Part shown: positions 20,356-31,000 of the stretch, piece after piece | Position numbering within the stretch: the first letter of the stretch is position 1 | Layout: each line of letters starts with the position of its first letter | Source of the DNA: Thysanoteuthis rhombus | Lineage: Eukaryota; Mollusca; Cephalopoda; Oegopsida; Thysanoteuthidae | Direction of reading: 5' to 3' | Length of the DNA stretch: 64,000 nt | NCBI GenBank assembly: GCA_963457665.1 | Contig: OY735224.1 | Location: forward strand, 53,798,929-53,862,928 | Notes under the pieces: model-generated | The model's input: the letters and a program-made list of their open reading frames with translations, nothing else | Database searches by the model: none | Told to the model about the DNA's origin: nothing | Translations under genes and position numbers: made by a program

Positions 20356-21297
20356 AGTCGGCCGTTGTCGGCAATGTGTCGTGTTGGATGTCCGCTTCGC
20401 GCGGTTCGGGTGGCAAACGTAATTGTAAACAAAAGGATAACTACGATCTTTTCGTCCTCGTCGGCTCTTAGTATCGTTCCTTCCCAAACGGTTACTCTGT
20501 TGATTTCGAACGTAAACATCGACTGGTACTTATGCGAGCTAGTGGTCCCGGCGTGTAGGTAGCCAACCGCTGCCCTCTCTTCGCGTCCAACCTCACGGTC
20601 TGCTGGGCTACGAGCGAGAGAGAGAGAGAGAGGGAGAGAGATCACTGGATATCGTGACTTATTTAACATAATCGCTGTTTCGGGTGGCAAACGTAATTAT
20701 AAACAAATGTATACCTACGATCTCTTCGTCGTCGTCGTCGGCTCGCCGTCTCCTCGTGTCTGGGCTCCCCATTGTGATCCTCAGGCACCTGCTCTCTTCT
20801 CAGGTTTAAGACTAGGGCGTAACTTGAGTCTTCCTCTCCTCGTCACGCCTCTGTTCGCCGTCTGTCCCGTGTCAGTCCTCGCCTGGCGTGTTGGAGCTTC
20901 AACCAAAAGTGTCCCAAGTTTTCTTCTATGTTTACAGGTCCCCAGCGTCGTATGTTGACCCGTGGACAGGTTGATGGTCACCCAGCGTAAACTGTTGGTC
21001 GTAGCACTGATATATACTATTGCTCTGTCACTTGCTGGCAGCCGGTCCGAGGATGCCGCCGCTGTCGTCGTGATCCTCTGGTTTGCCTTTCCGTCTTTAT
21101 CTTTCACTTTCGCCCGTCGTACGGTTCTCCAATCACCCAGTGGGGTGGTTAGCCCTCTCACCGAGTCTGGGGCCTCTTAAGCCGGCTAGCTTGCTATTCA
21201 TCTTGACTGATTGCTGTTCGCCGCTCCCTTTTCTATATTGCGTATCGTTCACTTGCGGCGCATCCAGACTAGTCTGAAAATATTCTGTCAAACCCAT
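20356..21297 (+). repeat. T segment, copy 2
   Basis: Second copy of 17166-18091, with the CGTCGTC runs shortened and a (GA)n run at 20613-20639. It carries the same TATATACTATTGCTC block (21012-21026). Confidence 0.7.
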
Positions 21298-21600
21298 GAC
21301 ATGCTCCCCGACCCGTAAGAAGCGTCACTCCACACGCTGTGTGGACCAAAAAATAGAGAAAATCACTCAGATCAACCTAGCCTTCCAACTCACTTTCTTC
21401 TATAACCATTCTTATGGACATTTTGGAATTCTCCAATCCAGAAACTCCGTGCTCCCCGACATATTGCACAGCGGAGGCATGCACCAGACGAGTGCCACCA
21501 CCCTCCGTGTCCCAACTGCATACCCATCCCAAACGCCTACCACGTGGGCCAGAGATCCACTCACACTTATCAGGCTGTCCTAAGGCCACCCACAAAGCCG
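21298..21600 (+). repeat. P repeat, truncated fifth unit (P5)
   Basis: This matches 18092-18400 closely up to about 21540, then diverges and stops. It is the last recognisable P unit of the compound array. Confidence 0.7.
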
Positions 21601-21868
21601 ACATCCACGCCCTGGGACGGACACTACGGACACCCCTCACCAATAACCGTCCCAGCCATGCTACGTGGGCCTTACAAAAACCTAATAACACCAGCTCCAT
21701 CGATCGATCGAGCGAGCAACCGATCTCTGCCTCACGTGCTACGCGTTTCGGGCCGCCGCTACGCTGTCGGGAGACAGACGGACGGATGGTGGTGGCACTC
21801 CAACCGTCGATGCCTTCTTCGTTCCGTGCACGGATCTGGGAGCATCGAGTCTCTTGATCGGGGCAACC
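21601..21868. other. Unique spacer before the palindrome
   Basis: No match to P, Q or T. It contains CGATCGATCGAGCGAGC at 21700-21716. A 255-codon open frame on the minus strand (21377-22144) runs through here and into the palindrome, but it has no recognisable domain and is built mostly from repeat sequence. Confidence 0.5.
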
Positions 21869-22273
21869 TACGACGCTAGGGACCTGTAAACATAGAAGAA
21901 AACTTGGGACACTTTTGGTTGAAGCTCCAACACGCCAGGCGAGGACTGATACGGGACAGACGGCGAACAGAGGCGTGACGAGAAGAGGAAGACTCAGCTT
22001 ACGCCCTAGTCTTGAACCTGAGAAGAGAGCAGGTGCCGCAGGATCACGCTCTCTCTCTCGAAGTCCGTCCCGGCTGACCGCTGTCTCCGTCAGCTTGCTT
22101 CGTTTATCGTGATCCTGGGGCACTTGCTCTCTTCTCAGGTTCAAGACTAGGGCGTAAGCTAAGTCTTCCTCTTCTCGTTAGTCCTCTTTTCGCCGTCTTC
22201 CCCGTGTCAGTCTTGGAGCTTCAACCAAAAGTGTCCCAAGTTTTCTTCTATGTTTACATGTCCCCAGCGTCGT
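21869..22273. repeat. Large inverted repeat (about 170-bp arms, 59-bp loop)
   Basis: The left arm 21869-22048 is the reverse complement of the right arm 22108-22273, with a few mismatches and a deletion of about 15 bases in the right arm. Each arm is a copy of the CAGGTTCAAGACTAGGGCGT to CCCCAGCGTCGTA part of the T segment (compare 17605-17790 and 20775-20957), so the palindrome is two T pieces placed head to head. Confidence 0.85.
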
Positions 22274-22426
22274 ACGTTGACCCGTGTACAGGTTGATGAC
22301 CACCCAGCACAAACTGCTGGTCGTAGCACTGATATAGTATACTATTTCTCGGTCACTTGCTGGCAGCTAGTCCAAGGTTGCCGTTGCCGTTGCCAACATC
22401 TACCGCAGCCGTCTCTTACGCTAAGC

Positions 22427-22473
<47 letters not shown>

Positions 22474-22477
22474 GAGA

Positions 22478-22541
<64 letters not shown>

Positions 22542-22562
22542 AACGGACAGACGGACAGACAG
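22427..22562 (+). repeat. (GA)n then (GACA)n microsatellite
   Basis: Pure and near-pure GA dinucleotides (22429-22519) followed by seven or so GACA units and GGACAGAC variants to 22562. Confidence 0.92.
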
Positions 22563-22564
22563 AG

Positions 22565-22738
22565 AAAAAACGGTGACTGTTGATTTCGAACGTAAACATC
22601 GACTGGTACTTGTGTAGGCTAGCAGTCCAAGCGTGTAGGTAGCCAACCACAGCCATCTCTTCGCATCCGGCCTCACGCTCCGTTGCGTTACGAGAGAGAG
22701 AGAGAGAGATCACTGGATATCATGACTTGTTTAACATA
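22565..22738 (+). repeat. Truncated T-segment piece
   Basis: This resembles 17328-17492 and 20488-20665 (GACTGTTGATTTCGAACGTA, GTAGGTAGCCAACC, GAGATCACTGGATATC, TTGTTTAACATA). The similarity stops at about 22738, where the 5S-like tail begins. Confidence 0.65.
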
Positions 22739-22741
22739 GCC

Positions 22742-22769
22742 CAGTTTGGGAACACCAGGAACAGTGAGC
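22742..22769 (+). rRNA. 5S rRNA relic, 3' end only
   Basis: TTTGGGAACACCAGGAACAG then TGAGC lines up with the last ~27 nt of animal 5S rRNA (CTTGGGAAxACCxGGTGxTGTxGGC). A run of nine T's follows after 10 bases (22780-22788), as in a Pol III terminator. The final GTGAGC can pair with the first six bases of the next 5S-like copy (GCTTAC, one G-U), as helix I of 5S requires. The rest of this copy is lost at the junction with the T segment. Confidence 0.6.
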
Positions 22770-22779
22770 AAGACAAATC

Positions 22780-22788
22780 TTTTTTTTT
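22780..22788 (+). terminator. T-run, Pol III terminator-like
   Basis: Nine T's lie 10 bases after the end of the 5S-like tail. Confidence 0.5.
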
Positions 22789-22839
22789 CGCACCCCCCGT
22801 CCAGTTTTCAACCAGATTCTTTAAACGTTGTGAAACCGA

Positions 22840-22845
22840 TATAAG
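22840..22845 (+). promoter_or_regulatory. TATA-like site upstream of 5S relic
   Basis: TATAAG lies 24 bases before the inferred 5S start at 22864. Many invertebrate 5S genes have a TATA-like element near -25 to -30. Function is inferred from position only. Confidence 0.45.
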
Positions 22846-22863
22846 CCCCTGAATTCAGCACTT

Positions 22864-22948
22864 GCTTACATTCAAATCACGCTGGGAGTACCAGTTCTTG
22901 TTCGATCACCAATGTTAGGCAGCATCGAGCCTGATCAGTACTTAAATG
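22864..22948 (+). rRNA. 5S rRNA relic, 5' 85 nt, fused to satellite
   Basis: The blocks CACGCTG, GTTCTTGTTCGATCACC, TTAGGCAGC, TCGAGCC and AGTACTTAAATG occur in 5S order with exactly the animal 5S spacing: 14 nt before CACGCTG, 26 from CACGCTG to GATCACC, 4 to TTA, and 13 from GCAGC to AGTACTT. The internal control region (A-box like TTAGGCAGC, C-box like AGTACTTAAATG) is present but mutated. Most differences look like C-to-T or G-to-A transitions. The sequence breaks at about nucleotide 85 and passes straight into a satellite monomer. It is either the edge of a decayed tandem 5S cluster or a 5S-derived SINE. The T run and helix-I pairing with the copy before it favour the former. Confidence 0.75.
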
Positions 22949-25082
22949 TTAGAAATGCATTTTCGGCCAATAGCAGCTATTTCCATCAAATTAGGCTGAA
23001 TCGAAAAATACATCAAATCCACCCGATCCAATGGTACCGTTGCAATCAGCACGTCAAACTACGCCAGAAAAAGCCATAAAATCGATAGGTAAAAATGACA
23101 TTCAAAAGACCATTTTTGATGGCTCCCTTATGGAAGTGCCTTCTCGACCAATAGTGGCTTTTTCCATCAAATTGGGCTGAGTTGAAAATTACATCAAATC
23201 CACCCGATCCAATGGTACCGTTGCAATCAGCACGTCAAACTACGCCAGAAAAAGCCATAAAATCGATAGGTAAAAATGACATTCAAAAGACCATTTTTGA
23301 TGGCTCCCTTATGGAAGTGCCTTCTCGACCAATAGCGGCTTTTTCCATCAAATTGGGCTGAGTTGAAAATTACATCAAATCCACCCGATCCAATGGTACC
23401 GTTGCAATCAGCACGTCAAACTACGCCAGAAAAAGCCATAAAATCGATAGGTAAAAATGACATTCAAAAGACCATTTTTGATGGCTCCCTTATGGAAGTG
23501 CCTTCTCGACCAATAGCGGCTTTTTCCATCAAATTGGGCTGAGTCGAAAAATACATCAAATCCATCCGATCCAATGGTACCGTTGCAATCAGCACGTCAA
23601 ACTACGCCAGAAAAAGCCATAAAATCGATAGGTAAAAATGACATTCAAAAGACCATTTTTGATGGCTCCCTTATGGAAGTGCCTTCTCGAGCAATAGCAG
23701 TTTTTTCCATCAAATTGGGCTTAGTCGAAAAATACATCAAATCCACCCGATCCAATGGTACTGTTGCAATCAGCACGTCAAACTACGTCAGAAAAAGCCA
23801 TAAAATCGATAGGTAAAAATGACATTCAAAAGACCATTTTTGATGGCTCCCTTATGGAAGTGCCTTCTCGACCAATAGCGGCTTTTTCCATCAAATTGGG
23901 CTGAGTCGAAAAATACATCAAATCCACCCGATCCAATGGTACCGTTGCAATCAGCACGTCAAACTACGCCAGAAAAAGCCATGAAATCGATAGGTAAAAA
24001 TGACATTCAAAAGACCATTTTTGATGGCTCCCTCATGGAAGTGCCTTCTCGACCAATAGCGGCTTTTTCCATCAAATTGGGTTGAGTCGGAAAATACATC
24101 AAATCCACCCGATCCAATGGTACCGTTGCAATCAGCACGTCAAACTACGCCAGAAAAAGCCATAAAATCGATAGGTAAAAATGACATTCAAAAGACCATT
24201 TTTGATGGCTCCCTTATGGAAGTGCCTTCTCGACCATTAGCGGCTTTTTCCATCAAATTGGGCTGAGTCGAAAAATACATCAAATCCACCCGATCCAATG
24301 GTACCGTTGCAATCAGCACGTCAAACTACGCCAGAAAAAGCCATAAAATCGAACGGTAAAAATGACATTCAACGGACCATTTTTGATGGCTCCCTTATGG
24401 AAGTGCCTTCTCGACCAATAGCGGCTTTTTCCATCAAATTGGGCTGAGTCGAAAAATACATCAAATCCACCCGATCCAATGGTACCGTTGCAATCAGCAC
24501 GTGAAACTACGCCAGAAAAAGCCATAAAATCGATAGGTAAAAATGACATTCAAAAGACCATTTTTGATGGCTCCCTTATGGAAGTGCCTTCTCGACCAAT
24601 AGCGGCTTTTTCCATCAAATTGGGCTGAGTCGAAAAATACATCAAATCCACCCGATCCAATGGTACCGTTGCAATCAGCACGTCAAACTACGCCAGGAAA
24701 AGCCATAAAATCAATGGGTAAAAATGACATTCAAAAGACCATTTTTGATGGCTTACTGATGTGTGCAGTAGAAATGCATTTTCGGTCAATATTGACTTTT
24801 TCCATCAAATTGGGCTGAGTCGAAAAATACATCAAATCCACCCGATCCAATGGTACCGTTGCAATCAGCACGTCAAACTACGCCAGAAAAAGCCATAAAA
24901 TCGATAGGTAAAAATGACATTCAAAAGACCATTTTTGATGGCTCCCTCATGGAAGTGCCTTCTCGACCAATAGCGGCTTTTTCCATCAAATTGGGCTGAG
25001 TCGAAAAATACATCAAATCCACCCGATCCAATTGTACCGTTGCAATCAGCACGTCAAACTACGCCAGGAAAAGCCATAAAAT

Positions 25083-28000
25083 CGAACGGTAAAAATGACA
25101 TTCAAAAGACCATTTTTGATGGCTCCCTCATGGAAGTGCCTTCTCGACCAATAGCGGCTTTTTCCATCGAATTGGGCTGAGTCGAAAAATACATCAAATC
25201 CACCCGATCCAATGGTACCGTTGCAATCAGCACGTCAAACTACGCCAGAAAAAGCCATAAAATCGATAGGTAAAAATGACATTCAAAAGACCATTTTTGA
25301 TGGCTCTCTTATGGAAGTGCCTTCTCGACCAATAGCGGCTTTTTCCATCGAATTGGGCTGAGTCGAAAAATACATCAAATCCACCCGATCCAATGGTACC
25401 GTTGCAATCAGCACGTCAAACTACACCAGAAAATCCATAAAATCGATAGGTAAAAATGACATTCAAAAGACCATTTTTGATGGCTCCCTTATGGAAGTGC
25501 CTTCCCGACCAATAGCAGCTTTTTCCATCAAATTGGGCTGAGTCGAAAAATACATCAAATCCACCCGATCCAATGGTACCGTTGCAATCAGCACGTCAAA
25601 CTACGCCAGAAAAAGCCATAAAATCGATAGGTAAAAATGACATTCAAAAGACCATTTTTGATGGCTCCCTTATGGAAGTGCCTTCTCGACCAATAGCGGC
25701 TTTTTCCATCAAATTGGGCTGAGTCGAAAAATACATCAAATCCACCCGATCCAATTGTACCGTTGCAATCAGCACGTCAAACTACGCCAGAAAAAGCCAT
25801 AAAATCGATAGGTAAAAATGACATTCAAAAGACCATTTTTGATGGCTCCCTTATGGAAGTGCCTTCTCGACCAATAGCGGCTTTTTCCATCAAATTGGGC
25901 TGAGTCGAAAAATACATCAAATCCACCCGATCCAATGGTACCGTTGCAATCAGCACGTCAAACTACGCCAGGAAAAGCCATAAAATCGAACGGTAAAAAT
26001 GACATTCAAAAGACCATTTTTGATGGCTCCCTCATGGAAGTGCCTTCTCGACCAATAGCGGCTTTTTCCATCAAATTGGGCTGAGTCGAAAAATACATCA
26101 AATCCACCCGATCCAATGGTACCGTTGCAATCAGCACGTCAAACTACGCCAGAAAAAGCCATAAAATCGATAGGTAAAAATGACATTCAAAAGACCATTT
26201 TTGATGGCTCTCTTTTGGAAGTGCCTTCTCGACCAATAGCGGCTTTTTCCATCGAATTGGGCTGAGTCGAAAAATACATCAAATCCACCCGATCCAATGG
26301 TACCGTTGCAATCAGCACGTCAAACTACGCCAGAAAAAGCCATAAAATCGATAGGTAAAAATGACATTCAAAAGACCATTTTTGATGGCTCCCTTATGGA
26401 AGTGCCTTCCCGACCAATAGCAGCTTTTTCCATCAAATTGGGCTGAGTCGGAAAATACATCAAATCCACCCGATCCAATGGTACCGTTGCAATCAGCACG
26501 TCAAACTACGCCAGAAAATCCATAAAATCGATAGGTAAAAATGACATTCAAAAGACCATTTTTGATGGCTCCCTTATGGAAGTGCCTTCTCGACCAATAG
26601 CGGCTTTTTCCATCAAATTGGGCTGAGTAGAAAAATACATCAAATCCACCCGATCCAATGGTACCGTTGCAATCAGCACGTCAAACTACGCCAGAAAAAG
26701 CCATAAAATCGATAGGTAAAAATGACATTCAAAAGACCATTTTTGATGGCTCCCTTATGGAAGTGCCTTCTCGACCAATAGCGGCTTTTTCCATCAAATT
26801 GGGCTGAGTCGAAAAATACATCAAATCCACCCGATCCAATTGTACCGTTGCAATCAGCACGTCAAACTACGCCAGAAAAAGCCATAAAATCGATAGGTAA
26901 AAATGACATTCAAAAGACCATTTTTGATGGCTCCCTTATGGAAGTGCCTTCTCGACCAATAGCGGCTTTTTCCATCAAATTGGGCTGAGTCGAAAAATAC
27001 ATCAAATCCACCCGATCCAATGGTACCGTTGCAATCAGCACGTCAAACTACGCCAGGAAAAGCCATAAAATCGAACGGTAAAAATGACATTCAAAAGACC
27101 ATTTTTGATGGCTCCCTCATGGAAGTGCCTTCTCGACCAATAGCGGCTTTTTCCATCAAATTGGGCTGAGTCGAAAAATACATCAAATCCACCCGATCCA
27201 ATGGTACCGTTGCAATCAGCACGTCAAACTACGCCAGAAAAAGCCATAAAATCGATAGGTAAAAATGACATTCAAAAGACCATTTTTGATGGCTCTCTTA
27301 TGGAAGTGCCTTCTCGACCAATAGCGGCTTTTTCCATCGAATTGGGCTGAGTCGAAAAATACATCAAATCCACCCGATCCAATGGTACCGTTGCAATCAG
27401 CACGTCAAACTACGCCAGAAAAAGCCATAAAATCGATAGGTAAAAATGACATTCAAAAGACCATTTTTGATGGTTCCCTTATGGAAGTGCCTTCCCGACC
27501 AATAGCAGCTTTTTCCATCAAATTGGGCTGAGTCGGAAAATACATCAAATCCACCCGATCCAATGGTACCGTTGCAATCAGCACGTCAAACTACGCCAGA
27601 AAATCCATAAAATCGATAGGTAAAAATGACATTCAAAAGACCATTTTTGATGGCTCCCTTATGGAAGTGCCTTCTCGACCAATAGCGGCTTTTTCCATCA
27701 AATTGGGCTGAGTAGAAAAATACATCAAATCCACCCGATCCAATGGTACCGTTGCAATCAGCACGTCAAACTACGCCAGAAAAAGCCATAAAATCGATAG
27801 GTAAAAATGACATTCAAAAGACCATTTTTGATGGCTCCCTTATGGAAGTGCCTTCTCGACCAATAGCGGCTTTTTCCATCAAATTGGGCTGAGTCGAAAA
27901 ATACATCAAATCCACCCGATCCAATGGTACCGTTGCAATCAGCACGTCAAACTACGCCAGAAAAAGCCATAAAATCGATAGGTAAAAATGACATTCAAAA
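25083..28000 (+). repeat. Higher-order repeat, 6-mer of 1085 bp
   Basis: Marker variants recur at 1085 bp: CAGAAAATCCATAAAATCG at 25427, 26512 and 27597, and CGAACGGTAAAAATG at 25987 and 27072 (also 25083). The first copy lacks one monomer between its two markers (344 bp apart instead of 525). Confidence 0.85.
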
Positions 28001-31000
28001 GACCATTTTTGATGGCTCCCTTATGGAAGTGCCTTCTTGACCAATAGCAGTTTTTTCCATCAAATTGGGCTGAGTCGAAAAATACATCAAATCCACCCGA
28101 TCCAATGGTACCGTTGCAATCAGCACGTCAAACTACGCCAGAAAAAGCCATAAAATCGATAGGTAAAAATGACATTCAAAAGACCATTTTTGATGGCTCC
28201 CTTATGGAAGTGCCTTCTCGACCAATAGCGGCTTTTTCCATCAAATTGGGCTGAGTCGAAAAATACATCAAATCCACCCGATCCAATGGTACCGTTGCAA
28301 TCAGCACGTCAAACTACGCCAGAAAAAGCCATAAAATCGATAGGTAAAAATGACATTCAAAAGACCATTTTTGATGGCTCCCTTATGGAAGTGCCTTCCC
28401 GACCAATAGCGGCTTTTTCCATCAAATTGGGCTGAGTCGAAAAATACATCAAATCCACCCGATCCAATGGTACCGTTGCAATCAGCACGTGAAACTACGC
28501 CAGAAAAAGCCATAAAATCGATAGGTAAAAATGACATTCAAAAGAAATTTTTGATGGCTCCCTTATGGAAGTGCCTTCTCGACCAATAGCGGCTTTTTCC
28601 ATCAAATTGGGCTGAGTCGAAAAATACATCAATTTCACCCGATCCAATGGTACCGTTGCAATCAGCACGTCAAACTACGCCAGAAAAAGCCATAAAATCG
28701 ATAGGTAAAAATGACATTCAAAAGACCATTTTTGATGGTTCCCTTATGGAAGTGCCTTCTCGACCAATAGCGGCTTTTTCCATCAAACTGGGCTGAGTCG
28801 AAAAATACATCAGATCCACCTGATCCAATGGTACCGTTGCAATCAGCACGTCAAACTACGCCAGAAAAAGCCATAAAATCGATAGGTAAAAATGACATTC
28901 AAAAGACCATTTTTGATGGCTCCCTTATGGAAGTGCCTTCTCGACCAATAGCGGCTTTTTCCATCAAATTGGGCTGAGTAGAAAAATACATCAAATTCAC
29001 CCGATCCAATGGTACCGTTGCAATCAGCACGTCAAACTACGCCAGAAAAAGCCATAAAATCGATAGGTAAAAATGACATTCAAAAGACCAATTTTGATGG
29101 CTCCCTTATGGAAGTGCCTTCTCGACCAATAGTGGCTTTTCCATCAAATTGGGCTGAGTCGAAAAATACATCAGATCCACCCGATCCAATGGTACCATTG
29201 CAATCAGCACGTCAAACTACGCCAAAAAAAGCCATAAAATCGATGGGTAAAAATGACATTCAAAAGACCATTTTTGATGGGTCCCTTATGGAATGCCTTC
29301 TCGACCAATAGCAGCTTTTTCCATCAAATTGGGCTGAATCGAAAAATACATCAGATCCACCCGATCCAATGGTACCGTTGCAATCAGCACGTCAAACTAC
29401 GCCAGAAAAAGCCATAAAATCGATAGGTAAAAATGACATTCAAAAGACCATTTTTGATGGCTCCCTTATGGAAGTGCCTTCTCGACCAATAGCGGCTTTT
29501 TCCATCAAATTGGGCTGAGTCGAAAAATACACCGAATCCACCCGATCCAATGGTACTGTTGCAATCAGCACGTCAAACTACGCCAGAAAAAGCCATAAAA
29601 TCGATAGGTAAAAATGACATTCAAAAGACCATTTTTGATGGCTCCCTTATGGAAGTGCCTTCTCGACCAATAGCGGCTTTTTCCATCAAATTGGGCTGAG
29701 TCGAAAAATACATCAAATCCACCCGATCCAATGGTACCGTTGCAATAAGCACGTCAAACTACGCCAGAAAAAGCCATAAAATCGATCGGTAAAAATGACA
29801 TTCAAAAGACCATTTTTGATGGCTCCCTTATGGAAGTGCCTTCTCGACCAATAGCGGCTTTTTCCATCAAATTGGGCTGAGTCGAAAAATACATCAAATC
29901 CACCCGATCCAATGGTATCGTTGCAATCAGCACGTCAAACTACGCCAGAAAAAGACATAAAATCGATAGGTAGAAATGACATTCAAAAGACCATTTTCGA
30001 TGGCTCCCTTATGGAAGTGCCTTCTCGACCAATAGCGGCTTTTTCCATCAAATTGGGCTGAGTCGAAAAATACATCAAATCCACCCGATCCAATGGTACC
30101 GTTGCAATCAGCACGTCAAACTACGCCAGAAAAAGCCATAAAATCGATAGGTAAAAATGACATTCAAAAGACCATTTTTGATGGCTCCCTTATGGAAGTG
30201 CCTTCTCGACCAATAGCGGCTTTTTCCATCAAATTGGGCTGAGTCGAAAAATACATCAAATCCACCCGATCCAATGGTACCGTTGAAATCAGCACGTCAA
30301 ACTACGCCAGAAAAAGCCATAAAATCGATAGGTAAAAATGACATTCAAAAGACCATTTTTGATGGCTCCCTTATGGAAGTGCCTTCTCGACCAATTGCAG
30401 CTTTTTCCATCAAATTGGGCTGAGTCGAAAAATACATCAAATCCACCCGATCCAATGGTACCGTTGCAATCAGCACGTCAAACTACGCTAGAAAAAGCCA
30501 TAAAATCGATAGGTAAAAATGACATTCAAAAGACCATTTTTGATGGCTCCCTTATGGAAGTGCCTTCTCGACCAATAGCGGCTTTTTCCATCAAATTGGG
30601 CTGAGTCGAAAAATACATCAAATCCACCCGATCCAATGGTACCGTTGCAATCAGCACGTCAAACTACGCCAAAAAAAGCCATAAAATCGATAGGTGAAAA
30701 TGACATTCAAAAGACCATTTTTGATGGCTCCCTTATGGAAGTGCCTTCTCGACCAATAGCGGCTTTTTCCATCAAATTGGGCTGAGTCGAAAAATACGTC
30801 AAATCCACCCGATCCAATGGTACCGTTGCAATCAGCACGTCAAACTACGCCAGAAAAAGCCATAAAATCGATAGGTAAAAATGACATTCGAAAGACCATT
30901 TTTGATGGCTCCCTTATGGAAGTGCCTTCTCGACCAATAGCGGCTTTTTCCATCAAATTGGGCTGAGTCGAAAAATACATCAAATCCATCCGATCCAATG

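Noticed and set aside
21377-22144. 255-codon open frame on the minus strand, the longest in the window
   Set aside because: It runs through a P unit, unique spacer and one arm of the palindrome, and it has no recognisable domain. High GC content makes long frames likely by chance.
14272-22738. 45S ribosomal DNA unit
   Set aside because: No 18S, 5.8S or 28S core sequence was recognised. Only the spacer-like layout is suggestive, so it is kept as a hypothesis in the findings.
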